Of a stretch of 64,000 bases of DNA, positions 37,901 to 49,583 are shown piece after piece. A model generated the notes under the pieces. The model was not told where the DNA came from. It made no database searches and worked only from the letters and a program-made list of their open reading frames with translations. Position 1 is the stretch's first letter. The number at the start of each line of letters is the position of its first letter. The position numbers were made by a program, and so were the translations under genes. Origin of the DNA: Chaetorhynchus papuensis (lineage: Eukaryota > Chordata > Aves > Passeriformes > Rhipiduridae); contig VWYX01001143.1 of NCBI GenBank assembly GCA_013396525.1, positions 121,066 through 185,065 on the forward strand, in the 5' to 3' direction.

Positions 37901-39067
37901 CCAGAGAGGCAAAAAACAGAGCTATTTATAAATTTATAAATTTAAAAATATGCTGTGAAATCAGGTCTCTGTTAGTGCTGTTCAGTGCCAGTTTACGCCT
38001 ATTTACTTCAGCATTGCCATCATCCCACTTACACATGCTGACAATCCTTTTTGCTTTTGGTGATACTGATTCCTCTGTGATGCGACAGAGAATTAATCCC
38101 TGAAGGGTATTTACCCAGCAGAAAACTCTCTTACAAAAGAAAAGGATAGCATGTGTCAGTTTTAGACAAGACTTAAGTTTAGACTCCTAACTTGGGTCAA
38201 TGAAAATGATTCCCCATAAATACTCTCAGAATAGGAACATAGTTCAATACTCTTAATCACCTGAAAGTCTCTGAAATTGCAAACTTTTCCTTTAAAAATT
38301 TATTCACTGAATGTAAAAATACCTTTGAAACTCAAGACTGCAAACCGCATTGAAATCAGAAAGCACCCTTCCCATTGACTATAACATAGATTAAAACTGT
38401 CATTTGACAGTTTTTTCCTAGTTTTTTAAAATATTGGTTTCTTATCTCAGTATCTACAACACAGGTAGAAAAATAATGTTTATATAATACTGAAGTACAA
38501 AAAAATCTCTTTTTCTCAGACAGAAAATTAATTAGATATTTTTAATATGTCCCCAAAGATGCATTCAAGAGCAGTGAATGTGTGTTATTGTTTTAAAATG
38601 TATCCTTAAAAGCACACTAAAATGAATATCCTTAATAGAGCTTTGAAAATCTTCATGAGAACGTCAGAAAAAAAAAATTTAAAATATACTTTGAAGTGAA
38701 ATGAAGTTCTGAACCTCTCAGTGCCTCACACCAGTAACTCAATTAGGCTTTGAAATAGAATGCATGGTAAATATATGACTTAGAGTGCCTTAATTATTTG
38801 GACATTTGTATCAAGAGTCTATGTTGGCAAATCATAAAACACAAAGTTTAGAACTAAAAATCTCTTTAATTTTTCTTCTCTGCCATCTCCAAGAAAGGCA
38901 GTATTATCTCAAAATACTTTACTAAAATAAAATATATTACTTTTTCAGTCATGTTCAGTTGTTTTGAAGCAGGATTGAGTGTCATCCATTCTTCATCTGA
39001 TGACTTTTAAAAGTATGAAACTATGTAAAAGATTAAGAAATCATTCCAGTTTGTATTATCACTTCAG
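34972..39067. other. Unannotated AT-rich sequence
   Basis: About 4.1 kb in which I recognise no mobile element, RNA gene or exon. Confidence 0.5.
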
Positions 39068-39604
39068 TGTCATGGCTGGCTTCTGGGTACCCACCCAGCT
39101 GCTCCCTCAATCCCTCAACTCAGATGAAGAAAATAAGATGAAAATGGGTTGAGATAAAGGCAGTTTAGTAAAGAAAAAGGAAAGGCCAGATAGGAAAGCA
39201 CATGAGATTAAGCAAAAAGATTTGTTTTCTACTTCCCATCAGTAGTCATTGTCCAGCAGTCTCTTGGTAAGTAGGGCCTCAGTGTGCTTAGTGATCTCTT
39301 GCTAAGACAAAAGCCTTAATAACAAATGCCCCATGTCTCCTCTTTTCTCTGAGCTTTTATTGCTGAGCACAATGCTCTATGGTATGCAATATCTCTGGAG
39401 TCGGCTGTCCTGGCTCTGTCCCCTCCCAGTCTTTTTCCCACTCACAGACTGCTGGCTTTTGGGGTTATGGGAATGTTGGGGAGACAGTGCTGATGCTGTG
39501 GGAGCAGCTCAGCAGTGGCCAAAACACTGTTGGTGTTACCATCGCCGTTCCAGCTACCCAGACAAAACACAGCACTTATGAGAGCTGCTCTGGGGAAAGT
39601 TACC
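39068..39604 (-). mobile_element. ERVL-type LTR, minus orientation, left part of a split element
   Basis: Minus-strand reading of this block gives the family's 3' end (...GCCATGACA). It also gives the poly(A)-adjacent block, seen on the plus strand as gggttgagataaaggcagttta, and the ggctgtcctggctctgtcccctcccag block of U3. The last few bases, gaaagttacc, correspond to the start of the reverse-complemented ...ttaactctatcccagcc end, whose remainder lies at 40058-40081. The break is the insertion point of another LTR. The copy is diverged and contains no TATATAAA equivalent that I can see. Confidence 0.8.
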
Positions 39605-40051
39605 TGTTGGAATCTTGTGGTTTAGGTTTATGGAATATAGTAATGTATATTGTAGTGTAATGTATATGCATTTGACAAGATGGAGGATTTTGGGTGTGGG
39701 TTAGTTCTTCTTTCTTCTTCACAAATTTGAGTGTTTTCTCGTTGGGTCAAAAGTTCCGCAATGCGGGTCAGAAATTAATAGTTATGGGTTTATAAGTAAA
39801 AACATATTACTTGGCAATTCTTAATTGGATAAATTAGGCTTTAACTGGCCTTGGAAGTGCGAGCTTGGGGCTATTTTTGCCATTTTCCACCTTGTTCACT
39901 CAGAGGCCCATCCCATGCAGGAATGCATAGACAAGAATATAATAAACATCTGCTTAGAAGAAAAGACCTGTGCATTGCGTGCCTATTGCTTCCAAACTCT
40001 GAGTAAAAGAACTTGTAAATCAAAACCAAAACGAATAAGAGATTTTTAACA
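39605..40051 (+). mobile_element. Solo LTR nested in an older LTR (ERVK-type by duplication)
   Basis: This 447-bp element runs from TGTTGGAATC to GATTTTTAACA (TGTT...AACA ends). It is flanked by GTTACC (39599-39604) and CTTACC (40052-40057), a 6-bp duplication with one mismatch, which fits class II LTRs. A poly(A) signal AATAAA at 39941-39946 sets it as plus-strand, with a U5 of about 105 bp. Excising it and one duplication joins the two halves of a minus-strand ERVL-type LTR, which confirms the boundaries. The open frame 39825-40049 lies within it and is not a gene. Confidence 0.82.
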
Positions 40052-40057
40052 CTTACC

Positions 40058-40081
40058 TCCATCCCAACCAGACCCTGTGCA
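40058..40081 (-). mobile_element. ERVL-type LTR, remaining 5' end of the split element
   Basis: tccatcccaaccagaccctg followed by tgca matches the reverse complement of the family's start (TG..CTGGTTTTGGCTGGGATAG). It completes the element at 39068-39604. A clear outer target duplication is not visible: ACTTC follows the right end, and ACTTC occurs 2 bp outside the left end, so the left boundary may be off by two. Confidence 0.72.
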
Positions 40082-40250
40082 ACTTCCACCCCTAACGCTG
40101 GTTCTCTAAGGCTTTTTCACTGCAATCTTAGAAAGATATAACTACAATGTTCTTACCAATTTTCTGTTTATATTATAACTTAAACATTCATTAAATAACC
40201 CAGCAAACTTTGCAAAAGCACCCTTAGTGCTAAACCATTTATTGTGTACT

Positions 40251-40391
40251 TGTGCTGGTTTTGAATGATATAGAAATAGTTTTATTCACAGTAGCTCTTA
40301 TGGGGCTGTGTTGTGAATTTGTGATGAAAACAGTGTTGGTAATACAAGGACATTTTCACTGCTGTTGATCTTACACAGTGTCAGGGCCTAA
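40251..40391 (+). mobile_element. ERVL-type LTR, 5' fragment
   Basis: The fragment starts TGTGCTGGTTTTGAATG and continues with the family's U3 blocks: ttattcacagtagct, atggggctgtgtt, and a gatgaaaacagtgttggtaa block. It then stops after cttacacagtgtcagggcc without promoter or poly(A) region. It is a 3'-truncated remnant. Confidence 0.8.
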
Positions 40392-43300
40392 TTAAATATA
40401 TATTCTTAAAAAAAAACCCAAATAAATTTCAGGTAACAGACATCTGAAATATTCTTATGTCATTCCCTGTTCTTCTTGTAGGAAAAAAGCAAATATGTGT
40501 GATAGTTGCACTTATAATCTTTAACTTTCAGCTAGAGTAAATCTGATGAAGATTTCACATTCTTTAGACCACCAGAAAATCATTGTTTAATATAGTGGTA
40601 TACTTATCCTTTAAATTAGCCAGTCCTGTACTAGAAAAAAAAATTTGTTCCAACCTCCTAATTTCTGAAATCATGTTGTATTTGTGAGAATAGTACAAAA
40701 TACTGAAAAGAAAAGCCAAGTTTCCATAGCAATTGTTCAGTGACACAAAAGACTAAACTGGTCAGAATTTTTTTCAGGCAAATTGAATGTATTATTCAGT
40801 CATTAACAGTTTTCCTCAGTTAGGGAACTCTGAGAGAAACAATTTTTTTTCACAATGCAGCTCTTCTTCCAAGAAATACTGAGTTATTTAGTTTCAATGT
40901 TTCAGTCCACAGCAATTCAGAACACACTTCATCTCCATTTTCTCTTAGATGCAGAGTTCTTATTTTGAAAATGATGATCTTACTTTAGTTTTGTTTCTCT
41001 GAAATTTAATATCTTCCCTGTATAGATGTAAACATATATAAAAGCAAGAATGCAGAGGTATAAATACGTTGTAAGAATGTAAAAATATGAATTGAAAATA
41101 AATGTGAACATTTAATTACAAATGTTTCACTAGGCTTCTAATTTGTAACACTGGGTTTGAATTTACTTTTTTAAATATAGACATTTTTAACTGCTCAAAA
41201 ACCTGCTTCAAAGATCTAGTTATACAACATCTGAAATAGCTGACATATTTGAGCAGAGTTCTCACTTGCAGAACTGCTATCAAGAGAATTTTGTGAGAGA
41301 ACTTTAAGCGTCTGTTTTGAATCCTTTCTCTCCACATTGTAACTGATAATATTTTAAGGTTTTTCAAGAGGATGTGTTTGGAGAGAAATATGAAATATTC
41401 TTTGCAGTTATTTTCAATGAACATGATATCCAGAGCAGTGGATTGATGATGCTACTCTTTAATTTTGTATTGCAATAAAAATAATAAAGACTAGAATGCT
41501 ATTCATTATTATTTGTAAACATCTCTAAACATGAGGTCTGCTTTACTAATATTACCTTGTTATTATGGTCAATACCACTTGTCTGACTTCTAAATAGAAC
41601 ATACAATAAATATGTATCTATAAAATCTCTTGGAAGTATATGCGTAGTGCTGAGGCGAGATCTGCCATACTGCCATCCCTAATACCCCTTTGCCAGGTCT
41701 GCCCAATCAACAGAAGCAATATATTCTTAACCAAACTGTTGAAATTTTAATTAATGTCCATGCTATATACTTATCAGATATCAGGGACAGAGATATGTTT
41801 AATTTATTATTCTTTCACACCTAATTAAAGTCACAAATTAGTATATGCAACAGGATATTTTCTGTCAGTGGAGTTAATTTTAATACAAGAAGAGGACAGT
41901 GACATAATCTGAGATGTGATTTATCTGCAAATCCTGAACACATTCTAAAGGAGACTGTCATAAGTGCTCATTTACAATAATCTATCTTTGTCACTGATCT
42001 GTCCATGCTCGAAATAATGGGTTTTTGGGACCTAAATAAGTATGTTTCAAACAAATGCATGAAAGTACAGTCTGAAATCATGCTACCCAGAAAGAGATTA
42101 CTCTGTGTCATCAATAGTAAATCTCAGTTACTAAGTCAGTAATTTACAGGGTTTTTTTGAATAAGTACATACATACCATGGTGAGTTTTCAAGAAAAGTT
42201 TTCTGAGGAAACGATTCTATCTCATCCAATTATGTGTCAGTGATTTTTTTTAAATTTTCTAGGAGAATTTCAGTCACATGCATCACAATAACGTTAATAA
42301 TAAGAGACTTAATTGCACACTGAAGTCCCCCAAATACCCGACTAAGCAGAATTTCTAAGCAAATGATGAATATATTTCTTGGAGATGACATCATTATTTC
42401 TGGACCAGAAAATGGAGCTGTCAGTTATATGAAAGTGTTTACCATACCTCATAAATGTATTCCTATGTCAGAATCCACTTAAATACATTATATGTAGAGG
42501 GAAGCAGTAATGAATGTGAAATGTACAATTACAATTTGAGCCTTATGGAGTTGAAATTAGGCAGTGTGCAAAAGCCATCTGGCACTGAGACTACATATAC
42601 TTGCCATTGCTGTCTTGAAAATGCTCCCTGTCAAGAAGAAATTGCCAGTTTAACACGAGGGACACATCTGGATAGACGTAGGTCTAGTGAGAACTGGTGC
42701 CATTGGACAGCTGGGAGATTATTCACAAAGAACAACTTGTCAGAAGGCAATAGAGATAAATTAAAAGGAAAGAAAAGGACTTTGTTCTGATCTTTGTTAA
42801 ATACTGACTGAGTTCAAGACATTCATGAACTCAAAATCTGGCCTATAAACAGTAAAAGAGAGGGTTGTCAAACAAGGTGGGCTGTCCTCAGGTCTAATAG
42901 CAAAATTATGAGAAGGCAGAGACCAGCACCTCAGCTTCTCTTTATCGCCCTCAAAGTCCATCCCTGGATTTTCACGTGGGAAAGAGCTGCTGGAGTTTCT
43001 GCTGAAGAATGAGGAAAAAGGTGACATTACATTAGATGTCTCAAGGGATACTTCAAATTTTATTGGTTCATATTTTCAAATGTACTAAGACTTGGAAACT
43101 TTATAAATGCCACAGAAAAATCTCTTCAAGGCAGACTGTGAATATCTGAAGTTCAGAAGCATTCTCAGAAGCATGCTGATATTGGCTTAGGGCAGGAATT
43201 TTTATGAATATTCTTCTAAGATTTCTAACCCATAGTCTAGCAATAATATTAACTGCTGCCTGGGAAATAATACAGAAGAGATATGGGCAGTCTGAAAACA

Positions 43301-45228
43301 AAGAAAAAATATGAATGCATGCAAGAAATAAAAAATAGTTTAGAAATAGTGGTCAAAAAGCCTATGCAGAGACAAATAAAAGTGCTTAGAGCTGTGCAAA
43401 ACTTGTCAGAATTTAGTTTTTTTCTAAGGAGCAGCTGTTACTTAGAAAATATGATGTATGAATTCCAAACAAAGGATCAGCTTTCAAAGCTCACTGAAGT
43501 CCCACTAGGATATGGATCATTCTATGAACTAAGTAAGATTACTGTTAGGAGAAAGGTCAGCCCCTAAAGGACTATCTGTACAAGACTGTGTTAACACAGT
43601 AAAGCCTCTGCAGTTCAGTGACTGCTCACAGAACCACATATTTCTGTAAGGTCTTAGTTTGTGAAATGTCTGGAAGTTTGAGATCTGGCAATATCTATGT
43701 AGTTCAATTAATTAATGGATTTTTTTTTTATAAATCTAGTGATTGATCATTTGTTTTGTTCGGTTTGTGGCATGTTTGAAAATGTATGGAGGCCCAACAT
43801 CTTTTCCTCAATAAAAATCTCTACAGATATATGTGAGCTATTGCTGAGCACATATTTACTTTCATACTCAGTGCCTTGCTAATGTATAACTTAGATTTTA
43901 AATTGCTCTAAGATATCTTCCATATGAAAGATGCTATATAAATCCAAATTGCAATCTGCTTCTGCTCAAACGAACATAAATATTTAGTCTGTGTATGGTA
44001 ATTCATATACTATAAAATTATATTGATCCTGTTTATATTTGAGTTAACTTACTTCTGGCGTCAATTTGAAAAGAAATGTCCCTGAAGTTTCATAAAACTG
44101 CTATACAGTGTCAAAAATAAATAGCTCAGCCCCTGACTGGATGCTTCATCTTTTTTTCAACATAAAGTATACTGGGAAGGAAACTCCGAGGAAGTAGGAG
44201 AATTATACCTGTTCTGTGAAACAGGATTCATGATAATTTTACAAACTAGCAAAGACAGATTTGGAGTTTTCAGAGCAGAAGGTGATTATAGCTTTCATAT
44301 ACTTTCTTAAATTCACTTGACATTAAAAGCAAGAATCAATTTGTACAGAAGCTTTTAGAACTTATTGATTTAAACACAGTTTATTAATGATTGCAAGAAA
44401 CTTGGTAGCTGTTGATGATAGTTCTAGGGCTAGGAAAGAGCTATTAGAGCTGGGGTCAAATCTGCATTGGATATGTATTTCATTCTGACTATTTAGGCAG
44501 TGGCAGTGCAAACTGCTTTTTTGTATTTAGCATGTTACCAAGTAACCTGATTTGATTTTAGAATTGCTTTTTCTAAACAGATTTTCATTCAGAGGCAGGG
44601 GGAGTGTCAAAGAATAGCTGTTGACAATTTTCATAAAACCAGACTAATCAGTTGGGTGTTTCGCCTTTTGCTAGCATATTTTAATGCTGGGAAAGTTTGA
44701 AGTTAATGGTTTTTGCTACATTACAATAGTGTACAAATTGCAAATATAACAGCTCTCGTGGTCTAACAGATCCTGACTGTTGAAGATCTTCAGCAAAACT
44801 TAATGAAATAAGTGTGGGGCTCTCCTACTTATTAGATATGTATATGTTTTTCTGAGGTTCCTAAAATCTTTCAGGACAACACTAAATTTAAGTGTTGGAG
44901 ACTAAGCAAAATGCAGCACCTACAAGCACAAGAGAAAAGTAGAAAAGGCAATGTAGAAATATCTTGGCTTAGTCTCATCCAAAATTTTTGCCTCTGGTAA
45001 TCCCGGAGACACATAAATACTGCTTTAATTAATTATATTCTTGTTGCACAACTGCCCTGCATTATCAACCACAATGTTAATATGCATGTTCACAGTCTAG
45101 TTCAATTCTGAAGAAATCAAATTGACTTTTAGGATGGGGGGATGAGAGCTAAGGAGACAGTACTGGCTAGGAATATTTTCCTCTTCTGTTCAGCTCTTAT
45201 GAACAGAATGAACTCAGACAGTAGTTTA
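40392..45228. other. Unannotated AT-rich sequence
   Basis: About 4.8 kb with no recognisable element. Open frames of 102 residues (41116-41424, minus) and 111 residues (42455-42790, plus) show no known domain, no paralogue in the window and no coding context. Confidence 0.5.
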
Positions 45229-45233
45229 TTGTC

Positions 45234-45701
45234 TGTCATGGTTTAGGAAAAGCACTCCCCAGTTGAGTGTTCCCACTAAATTGATAAACCACGAGCCACT
45301 CCCCTTTCCCCCACCTCTGGTGGAAGGCAAAAGGCAGAGATTACGGGTCAAGATAAGAACAATTTACCGGAAACAGCAATGAGATCAGAAAACAAACACT
45401 AACAGCAACACTACTAATAACAAAAATGTACAAAGAGAGGGTGATTTACATGCAGAAATGTTCACCAAGCCCAGGACAATAAAAAACAATTGTGGGGAGA
45501 CCATCTGCAAACCACTCTTTCCCCTGCCAGGGAACCATGCCCACCTTCTTCCCAGAACCCAGAGTCCCTTATTTGCATCCCCCCAGTGATGATGTGAGGT
45601 GGGATAGAATAACAACCTAGGCACACCCACACAGATCTAGGCTTCACTTCCTCATGGCTGTGGCAAAAAAATTTGACTGTGTCCTTGCTGAAACCAGATC
45701 T
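45234..45701 (-). mobile_element. Solo LTR of an ERVL-type retrovirus, minus orientation
   Basis: On the minus strand the element starts (AG)ATCTGGTTTCAGCAAGG, where the terminal TG is mutated, and ends ...CCTAAACCATGACA. An exact 5-bp duplication TTGTC flanks it (45229-45233 and 45702-45706). It shares internal blocks with 544-1049. Short open frames inside it on the minus strand are not genes. It is a solo LTR without gag-pol sequence. Confidence 0.82.
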
Positions 45702-46927
45702 TTGTCTTAACCTGCCTTACCTATCCATAGCACTCACACTTTTTAGGCCACAATATCTCACATATACTTCTCTGCCTTCCTGCCCTGTCCTGTAACCAGT
45801 GTCACCAGTACAGCTCTTTCCCAGCATCTAAGCTGGTGCCAGTGCTGGCAGAGAAACTGCTTAGGGCACCAAAAAACCACAGCCAGTGTCAAAATATAAC
45901 TGAGAGCATAGATACAGCAACAGCTTCCTTGCTCGTAAAATTTAAAAGCATAATGTCTAATCCTGTAAATGCCAGAATAGAGATGCACTGGATATTCAAA
46001 CTTAAGGAAAACTGCAGGCACAAATGCCCTTTCTTTGAAGATTTTATTGAAGCTAGGGCATAAAATCTTGCATCAAATCATGAGGCACTCAGCACAGCAT
46101 CCTTCTTTCTCGCCTCTCTCAGTTTAGATGGACCCTGTTAGATGTCATAGCAGGTTAGCAATGGCAATCAAGCCTTACATGGGAACCTGTGGATGTCATC
46201 ATGGACTACAAATCATTCAGGAGAATTTAAATTTCTGTGTTCATTCCTGCTAAAGGGCAGTTTTGACTTGTTTGAAAACAGGCCAAGGTCAAAGTAGTCA
46301 TCTCTCTTGAACTACTATTTTGGGGAACTCAAACATGAATTCAGACCCTTTTATCAAATTAAGAGATACAGCTAACATAATAATTAAGTACTGGTGAGAA
46401 CACCTTTATAAACACCTTTATAACTGTTATAAAGGGTTACAACAGCTGCAGGAAGACAGAGATAGAAGGGAAGGAAGCATAAAAGGCTCTCTCTGTCGCA
46501 GTATAGAGAACATGGATGCTGTTGGGCTCTGTCAGTGAGAAGTGAGAGAGCTGTGGTCATTTCAGCTTTCTTTTCTGGTAGATGTGTTTTCCCATTCTTT
46601 TCATTGCCTAGAAGAAGGAGGAACGGGAGACAACAGGGCTGTAGAAGTGGAGAAGACTGACTTTCCTCTTTTATTTGAACAGTGTTTCACATGCCACCAA
46701 GAGAGAATGGACATTTGGTAGGGACTGCTTGAGGAACACATGGAGTGGGGACAGAAACAAAACAAAATCAGCACATGGAGTGAAAGATACTTTGCTCTAC
46801 TACAGACTCAAGGATTAGGAAATTAGCTACCAATAAAGGAAGTAGTTGATTGAGATTTGCTAAACATCACCTCATGAGAGCATTTGAGGAGACAGGCAAG
46901 CATGAAAGAAGGAAAAACTCTGGAAAT

Positions 46928-47019
46928 CGTTTGGTTTAGGTTTGCAGTTTTGTTTTGGTTTTGATAATTTTGCTTTTGGGGTTTTTGAGATTTTTTTTTG
47001 GTTTGGTTTTGGTTTTAAC
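46928..47019. repeat. (GGTTTT)-like low-complexity tract
   Basis: This is an imperfect GGTTTTG-type simple repeat. It is G/T-rich on the plus strand, and the G runs are only 2-4 long and irregular. Confidence 0.75.
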
Positions 47020-47741
47020 AGAGATGTTAAAATATATACATATTTGGATGGTTTGGAAGCACCACACTGAGATTTCCTAGGTCCTAATTAAACAGAGTTA
47101 AGGCATAGACAAGTTTGGGAATTGAAACTAGTTTCAGGGGAAGCCAGCCTCTCCAAAGCTAGTGCAAGACAACAATACGTCTGCCATCTTGAATACGAGG
47201 AGAGAAAGACAAGATCTCCCTGACAGATGCATGCACCAGGCTGAAATTGTAGTGAACCATGAATGATTTTTGGTAGTTTGTAAATGAATTCTAGTGATAC
47301 ATTAATGATAGTTTATCTAGTGTATCTACTTCAGCCTGGTTGTGTTTGTTAGATCTTGGCCATGTGTCCAAGCTAACAGCCAAGCATATCATAATTAGTT
47401 TGATAAGATATAGGGAGAAAATGAATTATTAAACAATGACAGTGGCATTGTAAGACACACTGCTTTTCTAGAATGTCAGTAACACTATAAGTATATTCAC
47501 TCTTCACTGGTTTAGTGAAAAAATTAGAGGGAATTACATCAGGAAATACTACCAGTATGTAGCCTTATCACATAGTGATTTATGGCACAATAATGTTAAG
47601 TCTATCATTTGTGTTCTATATCTGAAACATTTGTCCCTTGATGATGGCTTTTTATAAAGTAACTTAGAATTTGGTGACTCATTTATTCCCATCCTCTCTA
47701 ATTTATATATATATAGTGGACATACCAATAGAAATGTTCAT

Positions 47742-47761
47742 GCTACTTTTATAAAAGTAGC
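47742..47761. repeat. Perfect 20-bp palindrome
   Basis: The sequence GCTACTTTTATAAAAGTAGC equals its own reverse complement. The function is unknown. An isolated palindrome of this length is uncommon but can arise by chance in AT-rich DNA. Confidence 0.9.
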
Positions 47762-48779
47762 TTAGTGACTCTTCATGCAGATTTTTAGCTTTCTCCTTTT
47801 GGAACTTGGCTCAAATAATTAGCTTTAACAATATGTTATGATGTTCCATTATTATCCATTGTTGTTTGAAAAAGTAGCCATTTCACCTAGGCCATCCTAT
47901 TTATGGACTATTGTAACTGAAAACCCCCAAAGACAGATTTCAGATTTTTTTTTCAGATCTTATTTCATTTAATTAAATTAAAGGTCAGCGGGACACTAAA
48001 GCTACAAAGAAAAGAGGTCTACTGATATAATACTAATTGTGGCTGTAATAGGTTAATTTTATCTTCTACTAATCAGATACTTGTTCAAGATTTGTCTCAT
48101 TTGTCACGCACCAGAACAAAGACAATGTTAATTCAATACTAGTATCCATTTAGTCTTTGGGAATATTTTAATAGACCCCCCAAAGCTACTATTTGTCTTC
48201 TGCTGTGTAATACACACTAAGTAATTATGGGTCCAAAAATTGCTGGTGATGGAAGCTGGCATTCCTTCATGTCCCTTGATGGAGATGACTTGTTAAAGAC
48301 ACAAATATCTTGTCCCCAGTTACCACTGTGTTGATGTAAACGATTTGCATTTATATGTAAATACATTTAGGTGCATTAAGAATTAAGAGCAGTTGGCTAG
48401 AAACGTTACATCAATCATACCACGGTCAAATCCTCCCCTGATTTACACCCATCACTCTTATGCAGAGGATTCACTGTGTGCAATCATGGTGCTATTTCAT
48501 CCTCTGCTAAAAAGTGAATAAAATGATCAAGCTTGTAACTGTTGTCAAGAATGATGAATTTATAGGCACTAAATATTTTATCACCCTTATTATAGTTTTG
48601 TAGGTGCATGCATCAAGACTAGTCACAAGATTGGCCTCTAAAACTAACATGAGCCTATTTAGATTACTCTTTTGTCTCTACTCTCTCTACTCGTCTTATT
48701 TCAAAGTATTTTGGTAAAATTAAGATTTAGGATTTAAGGAAATCAGTGATAACTCTTAATGGCAAACAGTACTGACCAG

Positions 48780-49583
48780 CTTTGTACACACTTCTTCCTG
48801 GGCTTTAACTACACTGCCAATTTCTTTCCCTCCAGTGATGCAGGGAGACAGAGAATTCTGGTTACAGTCAGTTCATCAAGCATTGTATCTACTACTCCTT
48901 CAAGAGAAGGACTCCTCTCAGTTTTGCCCTATTGCAGTGTAAGATCCCTCCCACAGGAGACAGTCCTCCATGAACTTCTCCAGTGTGAGTCCTTTCCATG
49001 GGTTGCAGTTCTTTATGCACTGTTTCAGCATGGGTTCCCTATGGGGTCACAGGTTGTGTCAGCAGACTGGATCCAGTGCAGGCTTGCCCACAGTTCCTGT
49101 CAGGAACCTTTTCCAGGATGAGCTTCCCACAGGATCATAGACTCCTTTGGGCATCCACCTGCACTGGCTTGGGGTCCTCCATGGGCTGCAGGTGGATGTC
49201 TGCTCCAGTGTGGAGCTCCGTGGGCTGCAGGGGCACAGCTGCCTCACAATGGGCTGCAGGGAAATCTCAGCTCCAGTGTCTGAAGGGCCTCCTGCCACTC
49301 CTTCTGCACTGACCTTGGTGTCTGCAGAGTTTTTCTCTCACATGTTCTCATCCTCTCTCCTGCCTGCAGTTGCTCTTGTGCAGCAAATTTTTCTCCTTAA
49401 ATACGTTATCCCAGAGGTGCTACCACTGTCACTGAGAGCTCAGCCTTGGTCAGTGGTGGGTCTATCTGGGAGCTGGCTGGCATTGGCTCTATTGCACACA
49501 GGGGAAGCTTCTGGCCACTTTTTACAGGAGCAATCCCAGTAGCTTTCCCACTCTACCTAGCCTTGCCTCACAAACCCAATACA
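48780..49583 (-). mobile_element. Large avian ERV LTR, minus orientation, 3'-truncated
   Basis: On the minus strand the element begins TGTATTGGGTTTGTGAGGC. It continues through a U3 with a GCCAATGCCAGCC box and a TATA-like TATTTAAG (plus-strand 49396-49403). A long transcribed leader-like portion follows, rich in repeated CTGCAGCCCA-type units (plus strand: atgggctgcag at about 49179, 49212 and 49250). It fades out near 48780 before any poly(A) signal. I recognise the layout from a common avian LTR but cannot give a secure family name. The open frames of 100-135 residues in it are incidental. Confidence 0.7.
49396..49403 (-). promoter_or_regulatory. TATA-like box of the large LTR
   Basis: TATTTAAG on the minus strand lies between the CCAAT-containing U3 and the leader, and so is the likely core promoter of the former provirus. 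Confidence 0.55.

Larger units (their letters stand above)
45707..48779. other. Unannotated sequence with simple G/T-rich and palindromic motifs
   Basis: No gene or mobile element is recognised. It contains a G/T-rich low-complexity tract (46928-47019) and a perfect 20-bp palindrome (47742-47761). Confidence 0.5.

Noticed and set aside
42455..42790. 111-residue open frame with several cysteines
   Set aside because: The cysteine spacing fits no known zinc or disulfide fold, there is no coding context, and the length is within chance for the number of frames.
45702..46080. GC-richer stretch beside the 45.2-kb LTR as a further element
   Set aside because: I found no matching ends, tail or coding motif and could not relate it to any family in the window.
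46928..47019. Possible G-quadruplex or telomere-like tract
   Set aside because: The G runs are irregular and mostly two bases long. It reads as a simple GGTTTT low-complexity tract, not TTAGGG repeats.
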